A DNA stretch of 64,000 bases from Pseudomonas fulva 12-X (GTDB lineage Bacteria > Pseudomonadota > Gammaproteobacteria > Pseudomonadales > Pseudomonadaceae), in assembly GCF_000213805.1 (NCBI RefSeq), contig NC_015556.1:1-64000 (forward strand), given 5' to 3'. Each line of letters starts with the position of its first letter. The stretch's first letter is position 1. Of the stretch, positions 47,047 through 57,969 are shown in pieces. The notes beneath the pieces were generated by a model that was not told the origin of the DNA, did no database searches, and worked only from the letters and a program-made list of their open reading frames with translations. The position numbers and the translations under genes are program-made.

Positions 47047-47553
47047 TCAGGCCTGCTGGCGGTGCTGCTTTTCCAGCTTCTTCTTGATGCGGTCGCGCTT
47101 GAGCGTAGACAGGTAGTCGACGAACAGCTTGCCGTTGAGGTGGTCGCACTCGTGCTGGATGCACACGGCGAGCAGGCCCTCGGCGATCATCTCGAACGGC
47201 TTGCCGTCGCGATCCAGGGCGTTGATCTTCACTTTCTGCGGGCGGTCGACGTTCTCGTAGAAGCCGGGTACCGACAGGCAGCCTTCCTGGTACTGGTCCA
47301 TCTCGTCGGTCAGCGACTCGAACTCGGGGTTGATGAAGACCAGCGGCTCGCTCTTGTCTTCGGACAGATCCATCACCACCACGCGCTTGTGCACATTCAC
47401 CTGGGTAGCGGCGAGGCCGATCCCGGGGGCGTCGTACATGGTTTCGAACATGTCGTCGATCAGCTGACGCAGGGCGTCATCGACCACGTCCACCGGCTTG
47501 GCGATGGTCCGCAGGCGCGGATCGGGAAATTCGAGAATGTTTAAAATCGCCAT
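47047..47553 (-). CDS. def: Peptide deformylase
   Basis: Removes the N-formyl group from nascent proteins. 168 aa from ATG 47553 ([15 protein letters not shown]). All three metalloenzyme motifs are seen: [16 protein letters not shown] (Cys ligand) and QHECDHLNG (two His ligands and the catalytic Glu). First gene of def-fmt-rsmB-trkA, divergent from tsaP. Confidence 0.97.
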   Translation of the reverse strand: MAILNILEFPDPRLRTIAKPVDVVDDALRQLIDDMFETMYDAPGIGLAATQVNVHKRVVVMDLSEDKSEPLVFINPEFESLTDEMDQYQEGCLSVPGFYENVDRPQKVKINALDRDGKPFEMIAEGLLAVCIQHECDHLNGKLFVDYLSTLKRDRIKKKLEKQHRQQA

Positions 47554-47706
47554 AATGCGTTTGTGATGCACTTGTGGAATAAATTCAAAATCCGCTGCTA
47601 AGATGACGCAAGCATTCAAAAAACGGCGTCAAGCCGCGGATTTACTGGGCTCTGTCGCAGCGCTAGGGCGCTTCACGCGAAGGCACATCATAAAGGGATT
47701 CACCGC

Positions 47707-48747
47707 ATGAGGAAATCACTACTCGCCCTGCTGCTGGTCGGCGCGAGCAGCCTGGCGCAGACCGGGCTCGCCCTGGCTGACGTGCAGCTCAAGGAAGGTC
47801 ATCCCGACCGCTACACGGTCGTGAAGGGCGACACCCTCTGGGATATCTCGGGCAAGTTCCTCAGCCAGCCCTGGAAATGGCCGGAAATCTGGCATGCCAA
47901 CCCTCAGGTGCAGAACCCTCATCTGATCTATCCCGGAGATGTGCTCAGCCTCGTTTATATCGACGGCAAGCCGCGCCTGGTGCTGGGTCGCGGTGATTCG
48001 CGCGGCACCATCAAGCTGTCGCCGAAGGTGCGCAGCACGCCGATGGCCGAAGCCATCCCGACCATTCCGCTGGAGGCGATCAACAGCTTCCTGCTCAAGA
48101 ACCGCATCGTCGACTCCCCGGAGCAGTTCCAGAGCGCGCCTTATATCGTTGCCGGCAACGCCGAGCGCGTGGTCAGCGGCGCGGGCGACCGTGTGTACGC
48201 CCGCGGCAGCTTCGATCCGAGCGCGCCGGTGTACGGCATCTTCCGTCAGGGCAAGACCTACACCGACCCTGAGACCAAGGAGTTTCTCGGCATCAACGCC
48301 GATGATATCGGCGGTGGCGAGATCGTCGCCGAAGAAGACAAGATCGGCACCCTCAACCTGACCCGCACCACCCAGGAAGTGCGCAACGGCGACCGCCTGT
48401 TCCCCACCGAGGAACGCGCGATCAATTCGACCTTCATGCCCAGCGAGCCGAAGACCGAGATCAAGGGCCTGATCCTCGACGTGCCGCGCGGCGTCAGCCA
48501 GATCGGTCAGTTCGACGTGGTCACCCTGAACAAGGGCGCCCGCGACGGCCTGGAGATCGGCAACGTGCTGGCCGTCTACAAGACCGGCGAAACCGTACGC
48601 GACCGGGTTACCGGCGAGTCGGTGAAGATTCCGGACGAGCGCGCCGGCCTGCTGATGGTGTTCCGCACCTACGAGAAACTCAGCTACGGCATGATCCTCA
48701 ACGCCTCCCGGCAGTTGGCGGTGATGGACAAGGTACGCAATCCGTAA
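47707..48747 (+). CDS. tsaP: LysM-domain protein TsaP (type IV pilus secretin-associated)
   Basis: 346 aa with a Sec signal peptide (about 1-25, ending in LALA). The LysM domain at about residues 37-85 (YTVVKGDTLWDISGKF) binds peptidoglycan, and a conserved C-terminal domain follows. TsaP anchors the PilQ secretin in several bacteria; the PA0020 position supports the name. An AAAGGG ribosome site precedes ATG 47707. Confidence 0.9.
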   Translation: MRKSLLALLLVGASSLAQTGLALADVQLKEGHPDRYTVVKGDTLWDISGKFLSQPWKWPEIWHANPQVQNPHLIYPGDVLSLVYIDGKPRLVLGRGDSRGTIKLSPKVRSTPMAEAIPTIPLEAINSFLLKNRIVDSPEQFQSAPYIVAGNAERVVSGAGDRVYARGSFDPSAPVYGIFRQGKTYTDPETKEFLGINADDIGGGEIVAEEDKIGTLNLTRTTQEVRNGDRLFPTEERAINSTFMPSEPKTEIKGLILDVPRGVSQIGQFDVVTLNKGARDGLEIGNVLAVYKTGETVRDRVTGESVKIPDERAGLLMVFRTYEKLSYGMILNASRQLAVMDKVRNP

Positions 48748-48752
48748 CACCT

Positions 48753-48780
48753 GCAAGCCCCGCAAACGCGGGGCTTGTGC
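48753..48780 (+). terminator. Terminator after tsaP
   Basis: GCAAGCCCCGC and GCGGGGCTTGT form an 11-bp stem around AAAC. The T run is short. Confidence 0.75.
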
Positions 48781-48815
48781 TATTCGATAGGGCTCACGAT
48801 CAAGGATGATCCGCC

Positions 48816-49916
48816 ATGTCGCCCTCGCTTTCTCCCGCCGAACTCGAAGCCCGTCTGCGCCTGCATTGCCTGCCGGAGCTTGGCCCGAAACGCTTCCGTA
48901 AATTGCTCAGCGCTTTCGATAGCGCTTCGGCCGCCCTCAGCGCGCCGGCCAGCGCCTGGCGCTCGCTCGGCTTGCCGCTGGCCTGCAGCGACGCGCGGCG
49001 TAGCCCCGAAATTCGTGAGCGTGCACGCCTGGCGCTGGACTGGTTGCAGGTGCCCGGCCAGCAATTGTTGATGTGGGACGAGCCGCGTTATCCCGCCTTG
49101 CTGGCCGAGATTTCCGACGCGCCGCCACTGTTATTTGTGGCCGGTGACCCGATGCCTCTGGAGCGACCGCAACTGGCCATGGTCGGCAGCCGCCGGGCCT
49201 CCAGGCCGGGCCTGGATACCGCCCACAGCTTTGCCCGCAGCCTGGCGCACGGCGGCTTCGTGATCACCAGCGGGTTGGCCCTCGGTATCGACGGCGCTGC
49301 CCATCAGGGCGCGCTGGATGCCAATGGGCACACCGTGGCGGTACTCGGCACCGGGCTGCAGTGCCTGTATCCGGCGCGGCACAAGCGTCTGGCCCAGGAC
49401 ATCATCGAGCGCGGTGGCGCGCTGGTCTCCGAGTTGCCGCTGGACAGCCCGCCCCAGGCCGCAAACTTTCCCCGGCGCAATCGAATCATTTCGGGGTTGT
49501 CGTTAGGCGTACTAGTGGTCGAAGCCAGCCCATCCAGCGGTTCACTGATCACCGCGCGCCTGGCCGCCGAGCAGGGCCGCGAGGTGTATGCGATTCCCGG
49601 CTCCATTCACCACCCCGGTGCCAAGGGCTGCCACCAGCTGATCCGCGACGGCGCCACGCTGGTGGAATGCATCGAACATATCCTCGAAGCGCTACGCGGC
49701 TGGCAGCAGGCGCCGGTTGTGGAAAAGTCCAATGCTGCTTCGGTGGCCGCTGTGCATCCTTTACTGGCCTTGTTGTACGCCGCGCCCCATAGCAGTGAAG
49801 CCCTGGCCCACGCCGCCGGCTGGGCACTGCCCGAGGTGCTGGCGGCGCTGACCGAACTGGAGCTGGACGGCCTGGTTGCCTGCGAAGCTGGGCTATGGGT
49901 GGGCCGCAAGCCGTAA
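48816..49916 (+). CDS. dprA: DNA-processing protein DprA
   Basis: 366-aa protein that binds single-stranded DNA and loads RecA in natural transformation. The Rossmann-like core shows MVGSRRASRPG, SGLALGIDGAAHQGAL and the later NFPRRNRIISGLSLGVLVVE. A C-terminal winged-helix (DML1-like) domain follows. It lies downstream of tsaP and upstream of tsaC as in other pseudomonads. Confidence 0.95.
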   Translation: MSPSLSPAELEARLRLHCLPELGPKRFRKLLSAFDSASAALSAPASAWRSLGLPLACSDARRSPEIRERARLALDWLQVPGQQLLMWDEPRYPALLAEISDAPPLLFVAGDPMPLERPQLAMVGSRRASRPGLDTAHSFARSLAHGGFVITSGLALGIDGAAHQGALDANGHTVAVLGTGLQCLYPARHKRLAQDIIERGGALVSELPLDSPPQAANFPRRNRIISGLSLGVLVVEASPSSGSLITARLAAEQGREVYAIPGSIHHPGAKGCHQLIRDGATLVECIEHILEALRGWQQAPVVEKSNAASVAAVHPLLALLYAAPHSSEALAHAAGWALPEVLAALTELELDGLVACEAGLWVGRKP

Positions 49917-49952
49917 TACACTGCGCCGACGGTTCTTCGGCGGAGGCAGCGC

Positions 49953-50510
49953 ATGGTCACCAGTTGGCAGGTTCAGCAGGCAGCGCGGGTGGTGCGCGCC
50001 GGTGGCGTGATCGCCTACCCGACCGAGGCGGTCTGGGGTTTGGGTTGCGATCCGTGGGACGAGATGGCCGTGGATCGCTTGCTGGCCCTCAAGGAGCGGC
50101 CGGTACACAAGGGTCTGATCCTGGTCGCCGACACCATCCGCCAGTTCGACTTCCTGCTCGAAGACCTGCCGGAACGCTGGCAGGACCGCCTGGCCAGCAC
50201 CTGGCCGGGGCCCAACACCTGGCTGGTGCCGCATCAGGGCCTTCTACCGCCCTGGATTACCGGTGAGCACGACAGCGTGGCGCTGCGGGTCAGCGATCAT
50301 CCGCGAGTACGTGAGCTCTGTGCATTGACGGGGCCGTTGGTATCGACCTCGGCCAATCCCGCCGGGCGCCCGGCGGCACGTTCTCGTCTGCGGGTTGAGC
50401 AGTATTTTCCGCGGCAATTGGATGCAGTGCTGGGTGGCGCCCTGGGCGGGCGGCGTAACCCGAGTGTGATACGCGATCTGGTGACCGGCGACGTGCGCCG
50501 ACCGGCTTGA
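49953..50510 (+). CDS. tsaC: Threonylcarbamoyl-AMP synthase
   Basis: 185-aa YrdC/Sua5 family enzyme forming threonylcarbamoyl-AMP for t6A37 of tRNAs. Typical motifs: [18 protein letters not shown] near residues 17-34, [13 protein letters not shown], and [12 protein letters not shown]. It is the short TsaC form without the Sua5 extension. 36 bp after dprA. Confidence 0.95.
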   Translation: MVTSWQVQQAARVVRAGGVIAYPTEAVWGLGCDPWDEMAVDRLLALKERPVHKGLILVADTIRQFDFLLEDLPERWQDRLASTWPGPNTWLVPHQGLLPPWITGEHDSVALRVSDHPRVRELCALTGPLVSTSANPAGRPAARSRLRVEQYFPRQLDAVLGGALGGRRNPSVIRDLVTGDVRRPA

Positions 50511-50539
50511 GGCTTGAAGGCAGAAGCGGACATCGTCGC

Positions 50540-50785
50540 TTTACCCGTGGGAACGGGGGGCGCCCAGTCCATGTCCGTGATTTTTCGCGGGCATGGCCCG
50601 CTCCCACAGGTATTGCATCGATGGCCACTTCTGCTTTCGATCAGATTTGATCGTTCCCACGCTCTGCGTGGTAACGCACCGGCCGGACGCTCGGCGTCCA
50701 TAAATTGCGCTGTGCAGCCGCCAATCGTGGCGCGGAGCCTCACAGGCTGAATGCCCACGCAGAGCGTGGGCACTATCCGTCGTGC
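50540..50785. repeat. Cluster of REP-like intergenic repeats between tsaC and qor
   Basis: Two unrelated palindromic families lie together. One is GTGGGA...CATGTCCGTGATTTTTCGCGGGCATG...TCCCAC (about 50548-50612). The other is TTCCCACGCTCTGCGTGG with GGACGCTCGGCGTCC and a later inverted copy CCCACGCAGAGCGTGGG (50653-50772). Both are common types in pseudomonads. No gene. Confidence 0.7.
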
Positions 50786-50791
50786 CCCGGC

Positions 50792-51769
50792 TTACGGCAC
50801 CAGAATCGTCGAGCCCGTGGTTTTGCGGTCGCTGAGCAGGGTCTGGGCGGTGGCGGCTTCGCTGAGTGGGTAGCGGCCGGTGATTTCCACGTCGAGTTTG
50901 CCCTTGGCGATCATGCCGAACAGCTCGTCGGCCATCTTCTGCAGGTTTTCCGGGGTGTTGGCGTAGCTCGCCAGGGTTGGGCGGGTGACGTACAGCGAGC
51001 CCTTCTGGGACAGGACGCCCAGGTTGACGCCGGTGACCGCGCCCGAGGCGTTGCCGAAGCTGACCAACAGGCCGCGTGGTGCCACGCAGTCCAGCGAGGT
51101 TTCCCAGGTGTCCTTGCCGACGCCGTCGTAGACCACCGGGCATTTCTTGCCGTCGGTCAGCTCCAGCACGCGCTGGGCGACGTTCTCGTGGCTGTAGTCG
51201 ATGGTCGCCCAGGCGCCCTTTTGCTTGGCGTACTCGGCCTTTTTCGCCGAGCTCACGGTGCCGATCAGTTTGACGCCCAGGGCCTTGGCCCACTGGCAGG
51301 CGAAGGAGCCGACACCACCGGCGGCGGCATGGAACAGGATGATGTCGCCGCTCTTCAGGTCAGCGGTCTGGCGCAGCAGGTACTGCACGGTCAGGCCCTT
51401 GAGCATCACCGCAGCCGCCTGCTCGAAGCTGATGGCATCGGGGAGCTTGACCAGCTTGTCCGCCGGCAGCACGTGCAATTCGCTGTAGCCGCCCAGCGGG
51501 CCGGTGGCGTAGGCCACGCGGTCACCGACCTGAAAGCCTTTGACCTCGGAGCCGATGGCGTCGACGAAGCCGGCGCCTTCGGTGCCCAGGCTGGAGGGCA
51601 GCGAGGGCGGCGCGTATAAACCGCTGCGGAAATAGGTGTCGATGAAGTTGAGGCCGACGGCCTGGTTGTGCACACGCACCTCGTGCGGACCGGGAGCGGC
51701 GGGTTGGTAGTCGACGTATTCGAGTACCTCGGGGCCACCGTGGCGGCTGAACTGGATGCGTTTGGCCAT
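50792..51769 (-). CDS. qor: NADPH:quinone oxidoreductase
   Basis: 325-aa zinc-independent MDR family protein; one-electron quinone reductase. The nucleotide-binding segment is HAAAGGVGSFACQWAKALG in the middle, and the N-terminal GroES-like domain starts MAKRIQFSRHGGPEVLEY. At the PA0023 position. Divergent from hemF. Confidence 0.93.
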   Translation of the reverse strand: MAKRIQFSRHGGPEVLEYVDYQPAAPGPHEVRVHNQAVGLNFIDTYFRSGLYAPPSLPSSLGTEGAGFVDAIGSEVKGFQVGDRVAYATGPLGGYSELHVLPADKLVKLPDAISFEQAAAVMLKGLTVQYLLRQTADLKSGDIILFHAAAGGVGSFACQWAKALGVKLIGTVSSAKKAEYAKQKGAWATIDYSHENVAQRVLELTDGKKCPVVYDGVGKDTWETSLDCVAPRGLLVSFGNASGAVTGVNLGVLSQKGSLYVTRPTLASYANTPENLQKMADELFGMIAKGKLDVEITGRYPLSEAATAQTLLSDRKTTGSTILVP

Positions 51770-51827
51770 CGTCTTGCTCCTGTTTGAAGAGTGAGTGCAA
51801 TAGACCCCGAGTTCCCCACGGGGTTGA

Positions 51828-52862
<1,035 letters not shown>

Positions 52863-52920
52863 AGCGCGCCGCCAAAAGCTGCAGGCTTGCCGCTTTTGGC
52901 TTTTACCTGCGGAAACTTCA

Positions 52921-53745
52921 ATGGATCGCTACGGTGTATTCGGCAACCCCATCGGCCACAGCAAGTCGCCGCTGATCCACCGGCTGTTCGCCGAACAGAC
53001 CGGTCAGCAGCTCAGCTACGAGGCGCTGCTGGCGCCGCTGGAGGATTTCGAGGGCTATGCCCGCGCGTTCTTCGCTCAGGGCCTGGGCGGCAACGTCACG
53101 GTGCCGTTCAAGGAGCAGGCGTTCACCCTGGCCGACAGCCTGACCGAGCGCGCCCGCCGCGCCGGTGCGGTGAATACCCTGAAGAAGCTCGACGACGGCA
53201 GCCTGCTCGGTGACAACACCGACGGCGCCGGCCTGGTGCGCGACCTGACCGTGAATGCCGGCATCGAGCTGCGCGGCAAGCGCATCCTGCTGCTCGGCGC
53301 CGGTGGCGCTGTGCGCGGCATTCTCGAACCCTTCCTGGCGCAGCAGCCGCAGACCCTGGTGATCGCCAATCGCACGGTGGAAAAGGCCGAGCAACTGGCC
53401 CGTCAGTTCGCCGATCTCGGCCCGGTGGTGGCCAGCGGCTTCGACTGGATCGACGCGCCGGTGGACTTGATCGTCAACGGCACTTCGGCCAGCCTGGCCG
53501 GCGAGCTGCCGCCGATCTCCGCCAGCCTGATCCAGCCTGGCCACACCTGCTGCTACGACATGATGTACGGCGCCGGCCCCACGGCGTTCAATCGCTGGGC
53601 CGCGGAGCAGGGTGCCGCGCGTACCCTGGATGGTCTCGGCATGCTGGTCGAGCAGGCCATGGAAGCCTTCCACCTGTGGCGCGGCGTGCGCCCGGACAGC
53701 GCCCCGGTGCTCGCCGAGTTGCGCCGGCAACTGGCGGCCGGATGA
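52921..53745 (+). CDS. aroE: Shikimate dehydrogenase
   Basis: NADPH-dependent reduction of 3-dehydroshikimate in aromatic synthesis. 274 aa. Substrate site [12 protein letters not shown] at residues 7-18, catalytic Lys in NVTVPFKEQ near 64, nucleotide loop [10 protein letters not shown] near 123-132 and NRTVEKA for the adenosine phosphate. Last gene of the conserved dnaA-aroE backbone here. Confidence 0.96.
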   Translation: MDRYGVFGNPIGHSKSPLIHRLFAEQTGQQLSYEALLAPLEDFEGYARAFFAQGLGGNVTVPFKEQAFTLADSLTERARRAGAVNTLKKLDDGSLLGDNTDGAGLVRDLTVNAGIELRGKRILLLGAGGAVRGILEPFLAQQPQTLVIANRTVEKAEQLARQFADLGPVVASGFDWIDAPVDLIVNGTSASLAGELPPISASLIQPGHTCCYDMMYGAGPTAFNRWAAEQGAARTLDGLGMLVEQAMEAFHLWRGVRPDSAPVLAELRRQLAAG

Positions 53746-53875
53746 TCCCGGCCGCGCGGCTGTGCCGAAATCGGCAACGCCGTGGGGCAAAGCGATCAAG
53801 CCAGTGGGCCGCCGCGGCGCCAGTGTATAAGGTCGGCATATGCCGCTGACCGCCTACCTGCCCAAGGAGCCCACG

Positions 53876-54880
53876 ATGATTCGACTGACCCTGGACGAAG
53901 CCCGCACGCTATCGCTGTCCATCCTGCGCCATGCTGGTTTCAGCGAGGCCCAGGCCCAGGCGGTGACCGCCACCGTGGTGGCCGGCGAGCGCGATGGCTG
54001 TGCATCCCATGGCTTGTACCGGGTGTTGGGCTGCGTCAGTTCGCTGAAGGCCGGCAAGGTGGTCGCCGATGCCGAGCCGGAGGTAGTCGACCAGGCGCCG
54101 TCGATCGTGCGCGTCGATGCCCGCGGTGGCTTCTCGCAACTGGCTTTCCAGGCTGGGCTGCCATTGCTGGCCGACAAGGCCAGGGCCAATGGCATCGCCG
54201 CCCTGGCGATCAACCGCTGCGTGCATTTCTCCGCGCTGTGGGTGGAGATCGAACAGCTCACCGAACTCGGCCTCGTCGCCCTGGCCTGCAACCCCAGCCA
54301 CGCCTGGGTCGCGCCGGCGGGCGGCAGCAAGCCGATCTTCGGCACCAACCCCGTCGCGTTCGGCTGGCCGCGTGCCGGCAAGCACCCGTTCATATTCGAC
54401 TTCGCCACCAGTGCCATCGCCCGTGGTGACATCGAGCTGCACCGCCGCGCCGGCAAGCCGATTCCCGAAGGCTGGGGCATCGATGCCAGCGGCCAGCCCA
54501 GCACCAGTGCCGAAGCGGTGATGAACGGCGCCATGCTGACTTTCGGCGGCCACAAGGGCTCGGCGCTGGCGGCCATGGTGGAGCTGATCGCCGGGCCGCT
54601 GATCGGCGACCTGACCAGTGCCGAGTCCCTGGCTTATGACGCCGGCAGCAAGTCGTCGCCTTACCATGGCGAGCTGATCATCGCCCTCGACCCACAGCGC
54701 TTTCTCGGCGCTGCGGCCGATGAGCACCTGGCGCGGGCCGAGGCGCTATTCGACGGTATCGAAGGGCAGGGCGCGCGGCTGCCCTCCCAGCGCCGTTACG
54801 ACGCCCGGGATCGCAGTCTGAGCGAAGGCGTGCAGATTCCCCAGGCGCTCTACGACGATCTCAAGGCGCTGCTCAGTTGA
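53876..54880 (+). CDS. dpkA: Delta1-piperideine-2-carboxylate / pyrroline-2-carboxylate reductase (Ldh family, DpkA-like)
   Basis: 334 aa from ATG 53876, which has a strong AAGGAG site; the reading from 53840 is longer without support. Member of the malate/lactate dehydrogenase-2 family: DGCASHGLYRVLGCVSSLK holds the catalytic-region His, with later FGTNPVAFGWPR and TFGGHKGSALAAMVEL. Closest known role is NADPH reduction of cyclic imino acids in D-lysine and hydroxyproline catabolism; malate or lactate dehydrogenase activity is the alternative. The last 8 bp overlap the convergent next gene. Confidence 0.8.
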   Translation: MIRLTLDEARTLSLSILRHAGFSEAQAQAVTATVVAGERDGCASHGLYRVLGCVSSLKAGKVVADAEPEVVDQAPSIVRVDARGGFSQLAFQAGLPLLADKARANGIAALAINRCVHFSALWVEIEQLTELGLVALACNPSHAWVAPAGGSKPIFGTNPVAFGWPRAGKHPFIFDFATSAIARGDIELHRRAGKPIPEGWGIDASGQPSTSAEAVMNGAMLTFGGHKGSALAAMVELIAGPLIGDLTSAESLAYDAGSKSSPYHGELIIALDPQRFLGAAADEHLARAEALFDGIEGQGARLPSQRRYDARDRSLSEGVQIPQALYDDLKALLS

Positions 54881-55382
54881 TGCTGTAGCCGCGCCCGCTC
54901 AAGCAGGCGCCCAGAGCGCGCCGGTAGGTGTCGCTGGCGCTGGGCGGCGGCGCGCTGTAGGCCGTGGCTGGGTCGAAGCCGCTCTGGCTGACCGCCCAGC
55001 TGTGGCACTCGTAGCGGTCGCGGGCCTGCAGGTCGGCACTCTGGCCACGGGCCGGGTAGGCGATCACGTCGTAGTTGGCGGTGGGCGCGGCACGGATCAC
55101 CGGCGGCGCCTCGACCACGATGTACTGGCGGCGGTCGGCGTTCCACATGTAGTAGGTGCCGGCCGCGACGAAGTACAGCGCACTGCCTATCCACAGCTCG
55201 CGAGCATGGTCTGGCAGGCCGTGACCATGCCGGGGGCCGGGGCCGCCCCAACCTGGTCCCGGGCCGCCGCGCCAGCCAGGGCCGCCACCCGGTCCGCCGG
55301 GACCTCCGGGGCCAGCCAGGGCATTGACGGAAAGCGAGAGCAGCAAGGCGGCAACCGCGAGGCGAGGAAGTCGGGCGTTCAT
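54873..55382 (-). CDS. Secreted/envelope protein with Gly-Pro-rich N terminus, unknown function
   Basis: 169 aa from ATG 55382 (GGAG 6 nt upstream; ATG 55385 also possible). Signal peptide about residues 1-22, cut after NALA. The mature protein begins with a low-complexity Gly/Pro/Trp stretch of about 35 residues. It continues into a conserved-looking part: LWIGSALYFVAAGTYYMWNADRR... then IVVEAPP, and RDRYECHSWAVSQSGFDPA with a second Cys near the end. The latter half resembles DUF6515-type proteins. Function unknown. Confidence 0.72.
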   Translation of the reverse strand: MNARLPRLAVAALLLSLSVNALAGPGGPGGPGGGPGWRGGPGPGWGGPGPRHGHGLPDHARELWIGSALYFVAAGTYYMWNADRRQYIVVEAPPVIRAAPTANYDVIAYPARGQSADLQARDRYECHSWAVSQSGFDPATAYSAPPPSASDTYRRALGACLSGRGYSIN

Positions 55383-55496
55383 CATGGACTCCGGAGAAGA
55401 CGATGACCCCGCAGGGAGCGGGGCAGCGTCGATTATCCGGACGCCTGTGCAAGGCGCCGTCAGGGCGATGTAAAGGCGGTGTAAAGGCCGGCTACG

Positions 55497-57155
55497 CTAC
55501 GCCTGTGGATAACTGCGTGGCGTGTACACCCATTCGCCGCCGTCGCCACGGGGGAAGCGCCGGGTCTGGCTGGAGCCGATGATCACCAGGGTGCGCATGT
55601 CGACCATCTCCGGCGTCAGCTCGCCAAGGCTGACCACCCGCAGCGCTTCGGCGGGGCGGCCGATATCGCGGCCGAGCACCACCACGGTGTCCGGTGTGCG
55701 ATGGCTGCGGACGATTTCCAGGGCGCGGCCAAGCTGCCAGGGGCGCGCCTTGGAGATTGGGTTGTAGAAGGCCATGGCCAGGTCGGCAGCGCCGGCGTGG
55801 TCGAGGCGGCTTTCGATCATCGCCCAAGGCTTGAGGTTGTCCGAGAGCGAGATCAGGCAGAAGTCATGGCCCAGCGGCGCCCCGGCCTTGGCGGCGGTGG
55901 CCAGGGCTGCGGAGACGCCGGGCAGCACCTCTAGCTCAACGGCGTGCCAGTCAGTGGGCGCTTGAGCCTCTTCCAGAGCCTCCAGCACCGCCGCGGCCAT
56001 GGCGAATACGCCAGGGTCGCCCGAGGAAATCACCACCACGCGGCGGCCGCTGGCGGCCAGCTCGAAGGCATGACGGGCGCGCTGCAGCTCTTCGCGATTG
56101 TCGCTGCAGTGGCGCACCTGATCGTTGCGCAGCGGCTCGGCCATGCGCACGTAGGTTTCGTAACCGAGCAGGTCCTGAGCTTCGTCCAGAGCGCGGCGTA
56201 CGGCTGGCGTCATATGTTCCGCTGCGCCCGGGCCGAGGCCGATCACGCTCAGGCGGCCACGCGGGCGGCCGATGGTTTGCGCGGCGTCGGGCGATTCGGC
56301 CCGCAGCACCTGCAGGCCGTCGTGCTGCGCGATGGCTGTCGGCAGTGCGGTATCCGAGGTGATGAAGCGCAGCGGCACGTTCAGCTCACTGGCTGCGTTG
56401 GCCAGCGTCCTGTCGGTCATCAGGGCTGCTGGCGCGAGCAGGGCGGCGAGGGATTTCTGCGCCAGGCCTGCTTGCTCGAACGCCTGAGCGATTCGCGCGG
56501 CAAGATCGTCCGTACTGTCGACCAGAGCCAGCAGCGTGCGTGGATGAATCAGCAACTCGTGCGCCTGGGCCGCGCGCTGCTCTGTGGTGATATGCAGGGT
56601 GCGCCCGCCATCTTCGGCCATCGGCAGCTTGCTCCGATCCAGCCAAGGCGCCTCACCGTCTATACGCAGGCTTTCACCACCGAGCAGGTCGGAGACGAAG
56701 CGTTTGCCCTGGTCGATATCGGCCAGCACGTAGCCGCTTGGCGGGTCGAGCAGGCAGGTGCCGAAACGCAGCTCGCCGCTGGTGGTGATCGCCGCGCTGA
56801 CCTGCAGCGCAGCGGCGATTTCCCGTGCCATACGGTTGACACCGCCCAGGCCGCCGAGCAGCGGCACCACGGCGCTGCCGTCTTCGGCTACGGCCAGCAC
56901 AGGTGGCTCGGCGCCCTTGCTGGTGAGCAGCGGCGCCAGGCTGCGAATGACGATACCGGCGGCACACAGGGCGATGATCGGCGTGCCGCTGCGATACAGG
57001 TTGCGCAGGGTGTCGCCGAAGTCGTCGTAGGCCGCATCGGCTTCGACCCTTCCACTCAGGCCATGGATGACGGCCTGTGGATAAAGCGCCTGGATGCGCC
57101 GCGCTGTGGCCAGCGCGGAGGGGCCGAGGATGACGATGGCAGGGGAAAGGGTCAT
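55497..57155 (-). CDS. cobJ: CbiG-like / precorrin-3B C17-methyltransferase fusion (CobJ)
   Basis: 552 aa, about twice a lone CobJ. Residues 1 to roughly 290 are CbiG/CobE-like (IIALCAAGIVIRSLAPLL, TSGELRFGTCLL). From about 300 (RLSVIGLGPGAAEHMTPAV) it is a tetrapyrrole methylase with GYETYV, VVVISSGDPGVFAMA and MAFYNPISKARP. It ring-contracts and methylates precorrin-3B at C17; the CbiG part may process the acyl or lactone side in this route (inference). Last gene of the riboswitch-led cobGHIJ operon. Confidence 0.9.
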   Translation of the reverse strand: MTLSPAIVILGPSALATARRIQALYPQAVIHGLSGRVEADAAYDDFGDTLRNLYRSGTPIIALCAAGIVIRSLAPLLTSKGAEPPVLAVAEDGSAVVPLLGGLGGVNRMAREIAAALQVSAAITTSGELRFGTCLLDPPSGYVLADIDQGKRFVSDLLGGESLRIDGEAPWLDRSKLPMAEDGGRTLHITTEQRAAQAHELLIHPRTLLALVDSTDDLAARIAQAFEQAGLAQKSLAALLAPAALMTDRTLANAASELNVPLRFITSDTALPTAIAQHDGLQVLRAESPDAAQTIGRPRGRLSVIGLGPGAAEHMTPAVRRALDEAQDLLGYETYVRMAEPLRNDQVRHCSDNREELQRARHAFELAASGRRVVVISSGDPGVFAMAAAVLEALEEAQAPTDWHAVELEVLPGVSAALATAAKAGAPLGHDFCLISLSDNLKPWAMIESRLDHAGAADLAMAFYNPISKARPWQLGRALEIVRSHRTPDTVVVLGRDIGRPAEALRVVSLGELTPEMVDMRTLVIIGSSQTRRFPRGDGGEWVYTPRSYPQA

Positions 57156-57192
57156 GGGGATTCCAGGTTCAACGTGCAGGAGAGGGCGCGGC

Positions 57193-57969
57193 TCAACCGC
57201 GCCACTTTTCGCCCGGCACCACGATCATCGAAAAATACGGCGAGGCCATCGGCTCGACTTCATCGAGCGGCACGATGCGCTGGTTGGCCATGGTCGCGCG
57301 TTCCACGTAATGGGCGCGGTCGTGCAGGCCGAGCGCCTGCAGCACGCGGCGCACCTTCTCGAAGTTACGGCCGAGCTTCATCACCACCGCGGCTTCTGCG
57401 TTACGCAGGCGCTCGCGCAGCTCATCTTCGGGCAGCACGCCGGAGAGCACCGACAGGCTCTGGTTGCGATACACCAGGGGTACGCCGAGCACCGCGGCGC
57501 TGCCAAGCATCGAGCACACACCCGGAATCACCTCGGCCTCGTAGCGCTCGGCCAGGCGGTCGTGCAGGTACATGTAGGACCCGTAGAAGAACGGGTCGCC
57601 CTCGCAGATCACCGCAACGTCGCGACCGGCGTCAAGGTGCTCGGCGATCTGCACTGCGCAGGTGTCGTAGAAGTCGCTGATCACTCCTTCGTAGGTCAGC
57701 GGCGGCTCGAGCTTTTCGGTGGTCACCGGATAGACCAGCGGCAGGCGCTGCTGGCTGTCTTCGAGATGCGCCTCGATGATGCCGAAGGCATTGCCGCCCT
57801 GGCCGACGTTGGCCTTGGCCTTGGCCACGAAATAGCCGACCACCGGCGCCGACTTGAGCAGGCGCAGAGCTTTGAGGGTGATCAGCTCCGGGTCGCCCGG
57901 GCCTACGCCCAAGCCGAGCAGGCGACCTTTTCCGGGGCGGTCCATACCGGGCCGGTCCATACCGTTCAT
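57193..57969 (-). CDS. cobI: Precorrin-2 C20-methyltransferase
   Basis: 258-aa tetrapyrrole methylase with [20 protein letters not shown] near residues 17-36 and [17 protein letters not shown] 57969 overlaps the cobH stop (TGATG) with GGAGGT 6 nt ahead, so I use it over the GTG at 57972. The N terminus is oddly extended by a duplicated MDRPG, from a 15-bp tandem repeat (57932-57961). Adds the C20 methyl of the corrin ring. Confidence 0.93.
   Translation of the reverse strand: MNGMDRPGMDRPGKGRLLGLGVGPGDPELITLKALRLLKSAPVVGYFVAKAKANVGQGGNAFGIIEAHLEDSQQRLPLVYPVTTEKLEPPLTYEGVISDFYDTCAVQIAEHLDAGRDVAVICEGDPFFYGSYMYLHDRLAERYEAEVIPGVCSMLGSAAVLGVPLVYRNQSLSVLSGVLPEDELRERLRNAEAAVVMKLGRNFEKVRRVLQALGLHDRAHYVERATMANQRIVPLDEVEPMASPYFSMIVVPGEKWRG

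Noticed and set aside
55944..57680. 578-codon plus-strand open frame opposite cobJ and cobI
   Set aside because: Antisense to two coupled cob genes, Arg/Ala-rich, no motif.
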